From contig NZ_JAIXTC010000018.1 in assembly GCF_027484365.1 (NCBI RefSeq), positions 144,286-208,285 on the forward strand: a stretch of DNA of 64,000 bases. Direction: 5' to 3'. Positions within the stretch are counted from its first letter, which is position 1; each line of letters begins with the position of its first letter. The notes beneath the pieces were generated by a model. That model worked only from the letters and a program-made list of their open reading frames with translations. It was not told the origin of the DNA and made no database searches. Shown here one piece after another: positions 40,210 to 50,900 of this stretch. The DNA is from Brevundimonas sp. Its GTDB lineage: Bacteria > Pseudomonadota > Alphaproteobacteria > Caulobacterales > Caulobacteraceae. The position numbers and the translations under genes were made by a program.

Positions 40210-43200
40210 TCAGCGCAGTTCGACCCGCCGTGCGCCGGTCGGGATCACCAGTTCGCGGCCCTTCCACTCGCCCGCGCGCCCGTCGATGCGGATGCGCGCC
40301 GGCAGGTCCTGCCCCTCCGGCCATTGCAGAACGAACCCGCCCGGCGGGGTTACGCCCGGCGACAGCGTCAGGGTGGTCAGGCCTGCCCGGCGACGCAGGG
40401 CGTAGGTCAATGGTCCGTAGGGCGTACGGATCTCGCGGACACCGACACCGGTCGCGCTGTCGATCCAGCTCATCGGCAGGCCGGCAGCGAGCACGAGCGC
40501 GTGGTCCGCGTCGCGGTCGTACACGAACAGGTCCAGGGCCGAGCGGATATAGTCCGAGCTGATCCAGGCGTGCGGCATGTCGCCGATGAAGCGCGGCTCG
40601 CGCAGGTCCCGCCCCACCACCTCGGCCCAGCCGTTCCAGGCCCGGGGCCGGCGGTCGGCGAAGAAGAAGTCCAGGGCCTGCATCGCCCGCTCGCGCTGGC
40701 CCAGCCTGACGAAGGCCCCGACAGTCCGAAGCTCATAGGGGGTGTAGTCGCGCCAGACCGTCCGGTTGGCCTGACGCGCGGTGAAGTTCTCCCAGTATTT
40801 CTCGAAGGTCCGGATCAGCAGACCCTGCGGGAGCTCGTCCTGAAGGCCGCCCGGCGACAGGCCGATGGTCGTGGACGTGGCGTCGAAATCGCCCCGGTCG
40901 GCGGCGCCGGCGATCCAGTCGATGCGGTGGTGGATGGCCGTGCCGGTGATGGACGCCGTGACGTCCGCCGAGAACTCCGAGCGCGCCGCCGCGAACCGTT
41001 CGGCGGCCTCGGTCTCACCCAGAGCCTCCGCGATCTCGATGGCGTCTCGATAGCCGAGCAGGCCCCAGAAATCGTCCCAGTAGGACCAGGCCGCGCGGTC
41101 TGAATAGCCCTCGTGGCTGATCGACGGCGGCAGCAGGCCGTAGAAATGACGGGTCGCCGGCGTACGGTTCGCTTCGGTGCGGGTCGAGGCGCGCAGCGTG
41201 TCCATATAGCCGATGGCGGCCTGGACCTGGGGCCAGACGGCGCGCAACTGGGTCAGGTCGCCCGTGTAGCGCCAGGTCTCGGCCGCCAGGAAGACGAACT
41301 CCCCGTGGCTGTCGTTCTCCGGCACCGGATCGGCCCCCCGGCTGTCGACGCAGCACGGCACCTTGCCGTTTTCGAAGACATAGGGGGCATACCAGCGCAG
41401 ATAGTCCTGGCTGAGAGCAGCATGACCGAGCCGGTTCAGCCCCTCGGCCATCATCGCTCCGTCGCGGATCCACGAGCGGTTGTAGCTGCGGGTGCCGGGC
41501 TGGAGCGCCGGCCCCTGACGCGACATCAGCATATGGGCGAGAGAGCTCTTCATGGTCGCCTCGATCCGCGCCCCCTCCGGCGGCGTGATCAGGTCGAACC
41601 GGTCCAGTTTTTCGCGCCAGCCGGCGGCGACACGGGTCTGGATCAGATCGAGCGCCGCCTCGACGGAGGCCGTCGCCGGGAGAGCCGGTCGCGGCCCGTC
41701 GAGCGACGAAACCCAGCCGAAGGTGCGCGTCTCGCCCGGTCGCAGGGTGACGGTGTAGAGCATCGCGCCCGACATCAGACCGGTCGCATCGGCGGTCCGG
41801 GCGCCGTCGCGAACGCCCTCGCCGGTCCGCGCGATCAGGCTCTGCGGATCGGCTCCGGCCTCGAAGGTCGCGGTGCGCACCGCATCGGGCGCGGCCAGGG
41901 GATGCACCCGAACGACGTCATCCAGCACCAGCTCCCCTTGATGCCATTGCATCTGGCGAACCGGCGCCGCCCCGCCCGATACGGCCAGGAACTGTTCCGG
42001 CCCGTTGACCTGCATCGGTCGTGCCGCCAGCGCCAGGGTCAGGGTCCGCTCAAGGGCCGAGGTGTTGGTCAGGTCGTAGCGGCCGTACAGCGCTGCGGCG
42101 TCGGGCGATCCTTCGGCCATGGCCGTGATCTTCAGCGTCCAGTCGTCATGCGCCCAGGTCACGGTCGGGATCGGCAGGTCGTCGTCGACCAGGGCCTGTT
42201 CGATCCGCGCATCGGCCCAGGTCACCAGCCGGCCGTTGTCCAGAACGAAGGGTTCGATCGACGGCCCGCCACGCTTCAGCTCGATGGCGCCGTCCTCGGA
42301 GATCAGGCCGCTCTCGCCGCCGCCGTCCACGCCGACCAGGGTCCAGTAGGGCTGTTCGCCCCGGAAGCCGCGCGGGTAGAGGCCGCGTCGGCTCTGACCC
42401 GCGACGGCGGTCAGGAAGGCGGTCTCGTCCTCGCCGAACGCCAGAGGTTCGATGCGCAGATCGGCCAGCGAATAGGCCGTCGCCGCCGCGCCGGTCGTGC
42501 CGAACCCGGCGCCCATCTGGCCGGAGCCCGGCGCAGTCTGGGGCGTCATCAGGTCCAGCCGCAACCAGCGGGCCGAGGCCTCGGGCGTCCGGATCCAGTC
42601 CGTTCCGCCGTCGCCCTGACGCACGCGGGCGATCTCACGCCACTGTCGGCGGTCGGCTGAGGCCATGACCCGATAGGCGGACGCCGCCTTGCCGTCGGCC
42701 CAGCGCAGGGTCAGGCCGCCGAACTCGCGCTCGTAGCCGAGATCCAGCGTCAGGCTCTGCTCACCCGCTCCGAGGGTCGTCCATGCGCTGAGCGGATTGT
42801 CATCCACGCTCAGGGAGGCGATCGCGTTTCCGTCTTCACTCATCGCCGCGGCGACCGGTCGCGGCGGAACCGACGGCTCAGGCGGCAGGGTCCGCAGGGT
42901 CAGGTCGTCGATCTCGATGAAGCCCCTGCCCCCCTCTCCGGCCGTGACCACGAACTCGACCCGCTCGGCGCCCCGGAAGGTCCGGTCCGCGCGGGGGCCC
43001 CAGGCCCAGCCGATCTGACGCTTCTTGATCGTGAACAGGGTCCAGCCGTCGGGGAAGTCGTAGCGGGCGGTGCGGCTCCAGTGGACGTTTTCGCCCGAGG
43101 CGTCGGTGAACTTGACCTCGAAGGTGTTGGTCGGGCCCGCGCCCCGGACCCGGAAGCTGACTTCGTAGTTTTCCGGCGCCTCGAACGGCAGGTCGCGGGC

Positions 43201-43416
43201 CGCGAAGGCGTAGCCGGACCGGCCGTTGAAATCATAGTCCAGGCGCAGGGCCTCGCCACGATGGCCGGTCACGCTGGACAGGGTCGAGGTCACATCGGTC
43301 GAGGCATCGGCGGTCCAGGGGGCCAGGTCCTCGAACGCATCCAGCGTCCGTGACGACTGGGCGTGCGCGGGGGCGGCGAACAGCAAGGCGGCAACCAGCC
43401 CGAGGACCCAACGCAT
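40210..43416 (-). CDS. Large secreted glycoside-hydrolase-like protein: carbohydrate-binding and F5/8 (discoidin)-like N-terminus, six-hairpin glycosidase-like C-terminus
   Basis: Signal peptide MRWVLGLVAALLFAAPAHAQ; discoidin-like SLTLDLGYEREFGGLTLRWADGKAASAYRVMASADRRQWREIARV; SYNRSWIRDGAMMAEGLNRLGH...DSHGEFVFLAAETWRYTGDLTQLRAVWPQVQAAIGYM. Confidence 0.75.
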   Translation of the reverse strand: MRWVLGLVAALLFAAPAHAQSSRTLDAFEDLAPWTADASTDVTSTLSSVTGHRGEALRLDYDFNGRSGYAFAARDLPFEAPENYEVSFRVRGAGPTNTFEVKFTDASGENVHWSRTARYDFPDGWTLFTIKKRQIGWAWGPRADRTFRGAERVEFVVTAGEGGRGFIEIDDLTLRTLPPEPSVPPRPVAAAMSEDGNAIASLSVDDNPLSAWTTLGAGEQSLTLDLGYEREFGGLTLRWADGKAASAYRVMASADRRQWREIARVRQGDGGTDWIRTPEASARWLRLDLMTPQTAPGSGQMGAGFGTTGAAATAYSLADLRIEPLAFGEDETAFLTAVAGQSRRGLYPRGFRGEQPYWTLVGVDGGGESGLISEDGAIELKRGGPSIEPFVLDNGRLVTWADARIEQALVDDDLPIPTVTWAHDDWTLKITAMAEGSPDAAALYGRYDLTNTSALERTLTLALAARPMQVNGPEQFLAVSGGAAPVRQMQWHQGELVLDDVVRVHPLAAPDAVRTATFEAGADPQSLIARTGEGVRDGARTADATGLMSGAMLYTVTLRPGETRTFGWVSSLDGPRPALPATASVEAALDLIQTRVAAGWREKLDRFDLITPPEGARIEATMKSSLAHMLMSRQGPALQPGTRSYNRSWIRDGAMMAEGLNRLGHAALSQDYLRWYAPYVFENGKVPCCVDSRGADPVPENDSHGEFVFLAAETWRYTGDLTQLRAVWPQVQAAIGYMDTLRASTRTEANRTPATRHFYGLLPPSISHEGYSDRAAWSYWDDFWGLLGYRDAIEIAEALGETEAAERFAAARSEFSADVTASITGTAIHHRIDWIAGAADRGDFDATSTTIGLSPGGLQDELPQGLLIRTFEKYWENFTARQANRTVWRDYTPYELRTVGAFVRLGQRERAMQALDFFFADRRPRAWNGWAEVVGRDLREPRFIGDMPHAWISSDYIRSALDLFVYDRDADHALVLAAGLPMSWIDSATGVGVREIRTPYGPLTYALRRRAGLTTLTLSPGVTPPGGFVLQWPEGQDLPARIRIDGRAGEWKGRELVIPTGARRVELR

Positions 43417-43418
43417 AC

Positions 43419-44234
43419 TCAACCCTTTACGCTGCCCGCCAGCATGCCGCGGATATAGAACCGCTGCAGCGCGAGGAAGAGGACCAGTACGGGCGCCACC
43501 GTGATCACGGCGCCCGCCATCATCAGTTCGACGTCCTGGACATGTTCGCGCGACAGGGCCGCCAGCGCGACCGGCAGCGTATAGTTCGACTGGTCGGTCA
43601 GGATGATGAGCGGCCACAGGAAGTCGTTCCAGCTGCCCAGGAAGACGAACAGGCCGAGGGTCACGAGGATTGGAGTCAGGGTCGGCAGGACGATGCGGCG
43701 GAAGATCTGGCCCTCGGTCGCGCCGTCGACGCGCGCGGCCTCCAGCATCTCGTCGGGGATGGAAAGCGCATACTGGCGCACCAGGAACAGGCCGAAGATC
43801 GACGCCAGCCACGGCACAAGGGCCCCGGCATAGGTGTTCACCAGCCCCATGGACTTCAGCATCAGGAACAGCGGCAGGGTGCCGATCTGGGCCGGAATGA
43901 CGAGGGCGCCGATCAGCAGCTGGAACAGTCGGTCCCGCCCCTTGAAGGCCAGTTTGGCGAAGGCGTAGCCGGCGGGAACGGTGAAGCCCAGCGCCAGGCC
44001 TGTTGCCAGGGTCGCCAGGGCGAAACTGTTCCACATATAGCGGCCCATGCCCTGGTTCACGAACAGGTCGCGGTAGTGCTCCAGCGTCGGTGTCCGGGGC
44101 AGAAGCGGCGGCGGGAAGACGGCGGCCTCGCCCGTCTGCATGAAACTGACCGACAGCATCCACAGCAGGGGGAACAGGACGATCAGCCCGATCAGGGCCA
44201 CGCCGAGGTTCAACAGCAGGGTCCGGGGCTTCAC
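43419..44234 (-). CDS. Carbohydrate ABC transporter permease (MalG-like), GTG start
   Basis: EAARVDGATEGQIFRRIVLPTLTPILVTLGLFVFLGSWNDFLWPLI; GTGA overlap with the upstream permease. Confidence 0.9.
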   Translation of the reverse strand: MKPRTLLLNLGVALIGLIVLFPLLWMLSVSFMQTGEAAVFPPPLLPRTPTLEHYRDLFVNQGMGRYMWNSFALATLATGLALGFTVPAGYAFAKLAFKGRDRLFQLLIGALVIPAQIGTLPLFLMLKSMGLVNTYAGALVPWLASIFGLFLVRQYALSIPDEMLEAARVDGATEGQIFRRIVLPTLTPILVTLGLFVFLGSWNDFLWPLIILTDQSNYTLPVALAALSREHVQDVELMMAGAVITVAPVLVLFLALQRFYIRGMLAGSVKG

Positions 44235-45121
44235 GTGTGATCTCCGCCCAGCCGCCGCGACACGGCCAGCTGCACCATGGTCACCGCGAAGATGCACAGG
44301 AACAGGATGAAGGCGACGGCCGAGGCGGACCCGAGGTTCCACCATTTGAAGCCCTCTTCGTACATGAAGTAGAGCACCGTCACGGTCGACTGCGCCGGGC
44401 CACCTTGCGTCATCACATAGGGCTCGGCGAACAGCTGGAAGAAGCCGGCGACCGAGATGATCGACACCAGCAGCAGGGTCGGGGCGATGGCCGGCAGGGT
44501 CACATTGGTGAACCGCGCCCATGGCCCGGCGCCGTCGATCCGCGCGGCCTCATAGAGGTCGTCCGGCACGGTCTGGAGGACCGCGAGGAAGATCAGCATG
44601 TTGTAGCCGAAGATCTTCCACACCACGAAGATCAGGATGGCCGGGATCGAGGTGTCGGGACTGCCCAGCCAGTCGACGGCGGGCAGGCCGATCGACGTCA
44701 GGGCCCAGTTGATGACGCCGTAGCGGGTGTGCAGCAGATAGTTCCACAGCACCGCCGTGGCCACGAGCGTGGTCACGTAAGGCGCAAAGAACATGACCCG
44801 CCAGACCGGCCGCCATTTGATGGTCCGGGCGTTCAGGATCACGGCCGCCGCGAGCGAGGCGATGATCGACAGGGGCACGCCGAGCACGCTGAACCACAGG
44901 GTGTTCTTCATCGCCTGCCAGAACAGCGGATTGGTCAGCAGCCGCTCATAGTTCTGCAGGCCCACGAACCGCATGTTGCCGAGGTCGGCCAGGGCATAGA
45001 TGTCGAAGTCGGTCAGGCTGAGCAGCAGCGACGACACGACCGGAATGACGAAGAAGATCGCGATGGCGATCAGCGCAAGGGCGACGAAGCCCCATGCGGC
45101 GCGTTCCCGGCGAGAGATCAT
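44231..45121 (-). CDS. Sugar ABC transporter permease (MalF-like)
   Basis: LPDDLYEAARIDGAGPWARFTNVTLPAIAPTLL-type EAA motif; ATGA overlap with the binding-protein gene. Confidence 0.9.
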   Translation of the reverse strand: MISRRERAAWGFVALALIAIAIFFVIPVVSSLLLSLTDFDIYALADLGNMRFVGLQNYERLLTNPLFWQAMKNTLWFSVLGVPLSIIASLAAAVILNARTIKWRPVWRVMFFAPYVTTLVATAVLWNYLLHTRYGVINWALTSIGLPAVDWLGSPDTSIPAILIFVVWKIFGYNMLIFLAVLQTVPDDLYEAARIDGAGPWARFTNVTLPAIAPTLLLVSIISVAGFFQLFAEPYVMTQGGPAQSTVTVLYFMYEEGFKWWNLGSASAVAFILFLCIFAVTMVQLAVSRRLGGDHT

Positions 45122-46395
45122 GCCGCCCGCCCCTGTTCGATCATCCAGCGGCGCTTCTCGAGCAGGCGGTCGGCGCGGCGGTCGATCTCGGCGCCGGCCT
45201 GCTGCACGGAGAACTCGCCGCGCACCATCCGCTCCGCCACGACCTGCATCTCGGTCACGATCCGCTCCCACTCGGGAACCTTGGGCACGGCCTTCGCGCG
45301 CGCCAACTGACCGTTGAAGGCGGTGACATAGGGGTCGGACGCCACCTTCGGCGCGGCCCAGGCGGAGCGACGCGCGGGCAGGTCGCCGGAGATGACGTTG
45401 AACCGGGCCTGCACCGCCGGATCGGACAGGTAGCGGACCAGCTTCCAGGCCGCCTCCTGACGGGGGGAAGAGCGGAAGACGGCCAGGGACGACCCGCCGG
45501 GGGCCGAGGCGCCGGGACCGGTCGGACCGGGCACGCCGGCCGTCGTCCAGTGCGGCTGAACCTCCGGCGGCAACCGGGTCTTCATGTCGCCGATGGTCCA
45601 GGGGCCCGAGAAGTAGAAGGCGAAATAACCCCTGGCGAACTCGTTCCAGACGTTGCTGATCTGGGCCGCCGAGGCCAGGGGGGCGAGGCCCTCGTCGAAC
45701 AGGCTCTTGTAGAAGGCGAGCGCCGCCTGGAAGGACTCGCTGGAGAAGTTGCCGCGCGTGTCCTGGTCACGAAGCAAGGGTTGATCGCCCTGCAGACCGA
45801 AGGTCAGCAGTTGCTCGAACTCATTGACCGGCAACAGGATTGCGAAGTTGCCGTCGCCGGACACGCGCTTGACCGCATGCATCGCCCGCTTCCACTCCGC
45901 CCAGTCGGTCGGCATGGCGTCGAAGCCCGCACGGGCCAGAATATCGGTGCGCAGGAAGATCAGCCGCGTGTCGACATACCAGGGCGTGGCCATGGCGCGA
46001 CCGGCGATCGCATTGGTCTCCAGCACAGCAGGAAACTGATCGGTCAGAAGGTCCGCGGCCGCCTCCGGCGTCGGCGACAGGGCCCCGATAGCCGCCAGTT
46101 CCGCGACCCAGGTGTTGCCGATCTGGCTGACGTCGGGCAGCGAGGCGCCGGCATAGGCGGTCAGCAGCTTCTGGTGCGCGGCCGACCAGGGCTGGGGCTG
46201 GACCACGACCCTGATGCCCGGATTGGCCGCCTCGAACGCGGGCAGGATATCGGGCACATGGGTCCCCTCATTGCCCATGGCCCAGAAGGTCAATCGGGTG
46301 ATCCCGTCCTCGCGGCCGCACCCCGCCAGGCCGCCGGAAAGGGCAAGACCGCCCGCCCCCGCCATCAGTCCCAGCGCGGACCGGCGATGGATCAT
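45118..46395 (-). CDS. Extracellular sugar-binding lipoprotein of an ABC transporter
   Basis: Lipobox-like LSGGLAGC; TRLTFWAMGNEGTHVPDILPAFEAANPGIRVVVQPQPWSAAHQKLLTAYAGASLPDVSQIGNTWVAEL. Confidence 0.9.
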   Translation of the reverse strand: MIHRRSALGLMAGAGGLALSGGLAGCGREDGITRLTFWAMGNEGTHVPDILPAFEAANPGIRVVVQPQPWSAAHQKLLTAYAGASLPDVSQIGNTWVAELAAIGALSPTPEAAADLLTDQFPAVLETNAIAGRAMATPWYVDTRLIFLRTDILARAGFDAMPTDWAEWKRAMHAVKRVSGDGNFAILLPVNEFEQLLTFGLQGDQPLLRDQDTRGNFSSESFQAALAFYKSLFDEGLAPLASAAQISNVWNEFARGYFAFYFSGPWTIGDMKTRLPPEVQPHWTTAGVPGPTGPGASAPGGSSLAVFRSSPRQEAAWKLVRYLSDPAVQARFNVISGDLPARRSAWAAPKVASDPYVTAFNGQLARAKAVPKVPEWERIVTEMQVVAERMVRGEFSVQQAGAEIDRRADRLLEKRRWMIEQGRAA

Positions 46396-47834
46396 GCGTC
46401 CAGCCAGCCGCCGGTGAACCCGGCCCGTTGCAGTCCGCGCTTCAGGTTCGGTTCGCCGTGCATGTGACGCCAGACCAGTTCGGAGCGGCCGTTCTCGATC
46501 ATGACCACGATCGGTCCCTGGTCGATGCCGAGGTAGTCGCCGTTGACCCAGCCGAGGCCCGGCACGATCCGGCCGTGCTGCAACCGCCCTTCCCGCTCCG
46601 TCAGGGTCGGGTTGAACGAGTCGAGGAAGCCCCATTCGGTATAGATGCCAGACCCGTAGCGGGTCTTCATCGCCTTCAGGGCGGCGGTCACCTCGGTCGG
46701 GGCGAAGGGGTAGCTGGCCATGGCCGCCGTCGGCGCGATCGTGCCGTCGTCCCGGTCGCCCGGGCCGCGCGCCGAATAGGAGAAGAACTCCCGCTCGCGC
46801 GCGTCGATGACCTGTTTGAAGTCGCCCGGCCCGTCGCAGGCCGTCAGCCCCCAGACGTCGGCCGAATAGCCGTCCCATCCGCCGGGATTGTCGACGGCGT
46901 ATCTGCGCTGGGCGTGGACGGCGCGGCGGCTGTTCTCGAAATAGTCGAGCGACTGCTCGGTCATCATCGACTGGCCCCGCATCCAGGCGTCGCGGATGCC
47001 GCGGAAGTCGATGAACATGTGGCTGTACTGGTGGCCGAAGATCGGCGCGAACTGCAGATGCCAGTCGCCCCAGCGGTCGGTCCAGCTCTGCTCATAGGCA
47101 TGGACCCACTCGTCCCAGACGCCGGTCGGAACCGGGTGGGTCGGACTGCCGATCGCCAGCAGCAGGACCAGCATCCCCTCGTTGTAGACCCACCAGTCGT
47201 GCGGGATGTGGCCCGTCTCCGGATGCCAGCCCATCGAGATGCGGTTGGGCCGCACCACGGCCCAGTCCCATTCCACGCGGTCGTAGATGGCCTGGGCCAG
47301 ACGACGGATCTCTGCCTCGTCGGCATGGCGGCCGTCGAAATACTGCGCGGCGAACAACATGCCGCCCAGCAGCAGGGTCGTATCCACGGTCGACAGTTCG
47401 CAGCGCGCGTAGCGGTGGCCGGTCTCCATCTCGAGGAAATGATAGAAGAAGCCCTTGTAGCCGCTGACGCCGCTGGCCTCCGGCCCCTGCGGCAGGGCGG
47501 CGAAGTAGCGCAGGGTGATCAGGGTCCGCTCGCGCGCCTCGGCCCGGGTCATCCACCCGCGCTGCACCCCCACCGGCCAGCAGGCCAGGGCGAAGCCCAC
47601 GGCCGCGACCGAACAGAAGGACTCGGTCGGCCATCGGTCCGGCGTCAGGCCGGTCTCACGGTCGGTGACATGGACGAACCAGTCGAAGGTCCGGCGCTGA
47701 AGCTCATCGATCTCCGGATCGACAGGATTGACGCCTGACCGCACCCCTCTCCGGTCCTGACCCAGGGCCGGCGATGCGGCGGCGGCCACCAGACCGGCCA
47801 GGGTCGAACCCATCAAGAAGCGACGACGATCCAT
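46392..47834 (-). CDS. Tat-exported glycoamylase-like (PF10091 / GH144-like) protein
   Basis: Twin-Arg MDRRRFLMGSTLAGLVAAAASPALG; LQRRTFDWFVHVTDRETGLTPDRWP...SVAAVGFALACWPVGVQRGWMTRAEARERTLITLRYF...GYKGFFYHFLEMETGHRY...ELSTVDTTLLLGGMLFA. Confidence 0.85.
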   Translation of the reverse strand: MDRRRFLMGSTLAGLVAAAASPALGQDRRGVRSGVNPVDPEIDELQRRTFDWFVHVTDRETGLTPDRWPTESFCSVAAVGFALACWPVGVQRGWMTRAEARERTLITLRYFAALPQGPEASGVSGYKGFFYHFLEMETGHRYARCELSTVDTTLLLGGMLFAAQYFDGRHADEAEIRRLAQAIYDRVEWDWAVVRPNRISMGWHPETGHIPHDWWVYNEGMLVLLLAIGSPTHPVPTGVWDEWVHAYEQSWTDRWGDWHLQFAPIFGHQYSHMFIDFRGIRDAWMRGQSMMTEQSLDYFENSRRAVHAQRRYAVDNPGGWDGYSADVWGLTACDGPGDFKQVIDAREREFFSYSARGPGDRDDGTIAPTAAMASYPFAPTEVTAALKAMKTRYGSGIYTEWGFLDSFNPTLTEREGRLQHGRIVPGLGWVNGDYLGIDQGPIVVMIENGRSELVWRHMHGEPNLKRGLQRAGFTGGWLDA

Positions 47835-47879
47835 GGGTACACCTCTTACGCGGAACCGGCGGGACGATCATGCCCCAAC

Positions 47880-47917
47880 AAAAAGTTGGCCGCCCACGCT
47901 GAAGCGAGGGCGGCCAG
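47880..47917 (-). terminator. Hairpin between the TonB receptor and the glycoamylase/ABC genes
   Basis: tggccgccc...gggcggcca followed on the minus strand by actttttgttg. Confidence 0.65.
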
Positions 47918-47932
47918 TCTCAGGAGAGGTTT

Positions 47933-50900
47933 CTAGAAGACGTAGCGCAGGCCGAGCTGGAAGCTCTGGGTCGGCACGAACTGGGCCGTCGGGGCGCCGA
48001 ACATCGGGTTCGGACGACGCAGGGCCGGGTTGTTGCCGTCCAGGAACATGCCCTGGTTGTAGCCGGAGTAGTTGCGGAAGTTGAACACGTTGATCGCGTC
48101 CAGCGTCAGTTCCAGCCGGGTTCCGCCCGGCATGGCGATCGGGCGGGCCAGACGCAGGTCGACCTGGCGATAGGCGAAGTTCAGGCCCGGCAGGAAGGCG
48201 CGCTTGTCGGGGAAGTGGGCGAACCACTGGATCGGCAGGCCGCCGTCCGGGAAGCCCGTGAACGGACGGCCCGAGCCGAGGGTCACGATCGACGACAGCT
48301 TGAACGCATACGGCAGGCGCAGGGTGCCCGAGGCGACGATGCGGTGACGCTCGACGCCCGGCGAGTTGAAGGTCGGGCTGAAGGCGGTCGAGGCATAGTC
48401 GAAGTCGAAGTTCCCGGTGCCCTGATCCCGGCTGCCGTTCTGGGTCCCGTCCGCAAGGGTGTAGGCCAGGTTGAAGCCGTAGCCCGACTCCTCGGTGTAG
48501 GGACGGTCGATGGTCACATACATCGCCTTATATTCACGCTCGCGACCGTGGTCGGAGTAGAAGACGCTGTCGTTGAAGGCGTAGGGCTGGCCGGTCGCCG
48601 GATTGGTGAACTGCGACGGACGCACCGTGATGCCGTTGGTGTTGTTGACGTTCAGGCGCGACCACTGGAACTCGTTCTCGGTCTTGGCGTACGAGAACGT
48701 CAGCGCCGTCTGGATGTCGCCGAACTTCTGGCGAATGCCGAAGTTGAATTGGTCCGTGCGCGGCGGCGGGGCTTCGTTGTTGACCAGGAAGATTTCGCCA
48801 CGGCCCTGGGTGCCGGCCAGAAGGGTGTCGAGCCCGCCCGCAGTCGCATAGGTCGGATTCCAGGCCACGGTGTTGGGCTGTCCGCCGAACGCCCCGCCCG
48901 CGGGCGAGAAGTAGATGGTGCGGCTCAGTTGGAAAGGCTTGTAGCGTTCGTCGAAGGCGAAGTTGAAGGCGATCCGGTCGAAATAGCGGCCGGCGCCGGC
49001 GAACAGGACGGTGCGCTCGTCGCCGAACACGTCATAGGACAGACCGATGCGCGGCTGGAACGCCTTGGTGTAGGCGTCGCGGCCGCCCGTAGTGATGTAG
49101 TCGTTGACGTCGACCTGGCGGACATAGTTCGGGTTGGCGACCATCAGGGCCAGGACGTCACGCACGACCTGGGGCGTCGTGTAGTCGTTGTTGACGGCGT
49201 TGTCCTCATAGTCCCAACGCAGGCCCAGGTTCAGTTCCAGCTTGTCGGTGACCTGCCAGTCGTCCTGGATGTAGAGGCCGAAGACGGCGTTCTCGGCAGT
49301 TGTCGGAGCCACCGGCAGGTTCAGTGTCACCCGGGTCGGGATGGTCGCGCTGCCGAAGATCGCCGGGTTGGCCGTGATGTCGTAGTCGAACTGAGGGTTC
49401 CGGTTGAACTGCTTGTTCACATAGTATTCTTGCATGGAATACTTGGCGCCGACCTTGATCGTGTGCGACCCCATCCATTCGATCGCGTTGAACGTCAGGT
49501 CGTTGCGGAACGTCAGGCTCTGCTGCTCGATGTCCTGGTTGTTCGACCCGCCGCCCTGATTGAAGACGTTGGCCTCGGTCTGGTTGTAGTCAAACTGGAA
49601 GCCGGGCGTCGTCGCATTGGTGTCGCGATAGATGAGAAACCGGCGTCCGGACTCGCTGAAGTTCGACGCGGTCGGATTGTAGACCGAGTCCAGATAGTCG
49701 ATCGAAAACTCGTTCAGGAAGCTCTCGCCCTGGAACTGGTGCTTGAAGACGACGCCCAGGGTCTCGCCGTTGATCTCGATCGCCCGGCTGATGTCGGTCG
49801 GTCCGTTGCCGAAGTCACGGAGATCAGTCTCCGTGCGATAGGTGGTCGACAGGTCGACGCGCTGACGATCATCCACCTGCCAGGACAGCTTGCCGAAGAA
49901 CAGATCCTGTTCGAACGGGGCCTCAAAGGTGCCCAGGCGCGACGCGAACTGGTTGTTGTATTCGGTGCGGTTCAGGAACACCTGACGCTCGCGCGTCTCG
50001 TCCTTGCGCTCGTAGCTCAGGAAGTAATGCAGCCGATCCTCGATGATCGGGCCGCCTAGCGAGCCGCCGTACTGCAGCCGGTCCAGACGCGCCTGAGGCC
50101 GACCGGCGCGCAGGCCGAACACGTCCTGGGCGATCCAGTCGCTGGGCTGGTAGTAGACGAACAGATCGCCGGTCAGGTCGTTGGTGCCCGAACGGGTGAT
50201 CGACGAGATGATGGCCGACGAGGCCTGCTCATACTCGGCCTTGAAGTTCTGCGTCAGGACGCGGAATTCCTGCACCGCGCTCTGCGGGAAGGGGTTGCCG
50301 CGGCTGTCGTCCTGACCGGCGATGCCGCCGTCGAGGATGGTCGACTTCTGGCTCTGGCCGTCGATGAAGACGTTGACCGCGAGCGACGGCTGACCGCCGG
50401 CCGAGATCGTCCGTTCCGTGTCGCCTTCCTGAACGACCACGCCCGGAGCCAGGGCGGCGAAGTTGAGGAAGTTGCGGCTGATCTGCGGCAGGTCGTTGAT
50501 CTGCTGGCGGCTGACGTTGGTGGCGACTTCCGAGGTACGGACCTCGAAGATGCGACGGCCGGTGACGACGATGTCGTCCACCTGGGTGCCTTCGCCGGCG
50601 TTCGCCGTGGCGGTGGCCCCGACTTCCAGGTCCAGGGTGCCGATCTGGCCGAGCGACAGGGTCACGGTGTCCGTCGCCGTCTGACCGTCCGCGCTGGTGA
50701 CCGTCACCTCGTAGCTGCCGGGGCGCAGACCGGACAGGACGTAGGTGCCGCGGTCCGAAACCCGGGCGCGGTTGGTGTAGCCGGTCGCGGTGTCGCGGGC
50801 GACGACCTCGCCGCCGGGCTCGACGGCCTGGCCTTCGTAGACCGTGCCGCGCAGGGTCGAGGTGGAGACCTGGGCCGAGGCGGCTCCGGCTGTCAGCAGG

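Noticed and set aside
40210-44163. 1317-aa ORF as one protein
   Set aside because: The extra N-terminal part is an out-of-frame read of the MalG-like permease gene; a signal peptide starts at MRWVLGL (43416).
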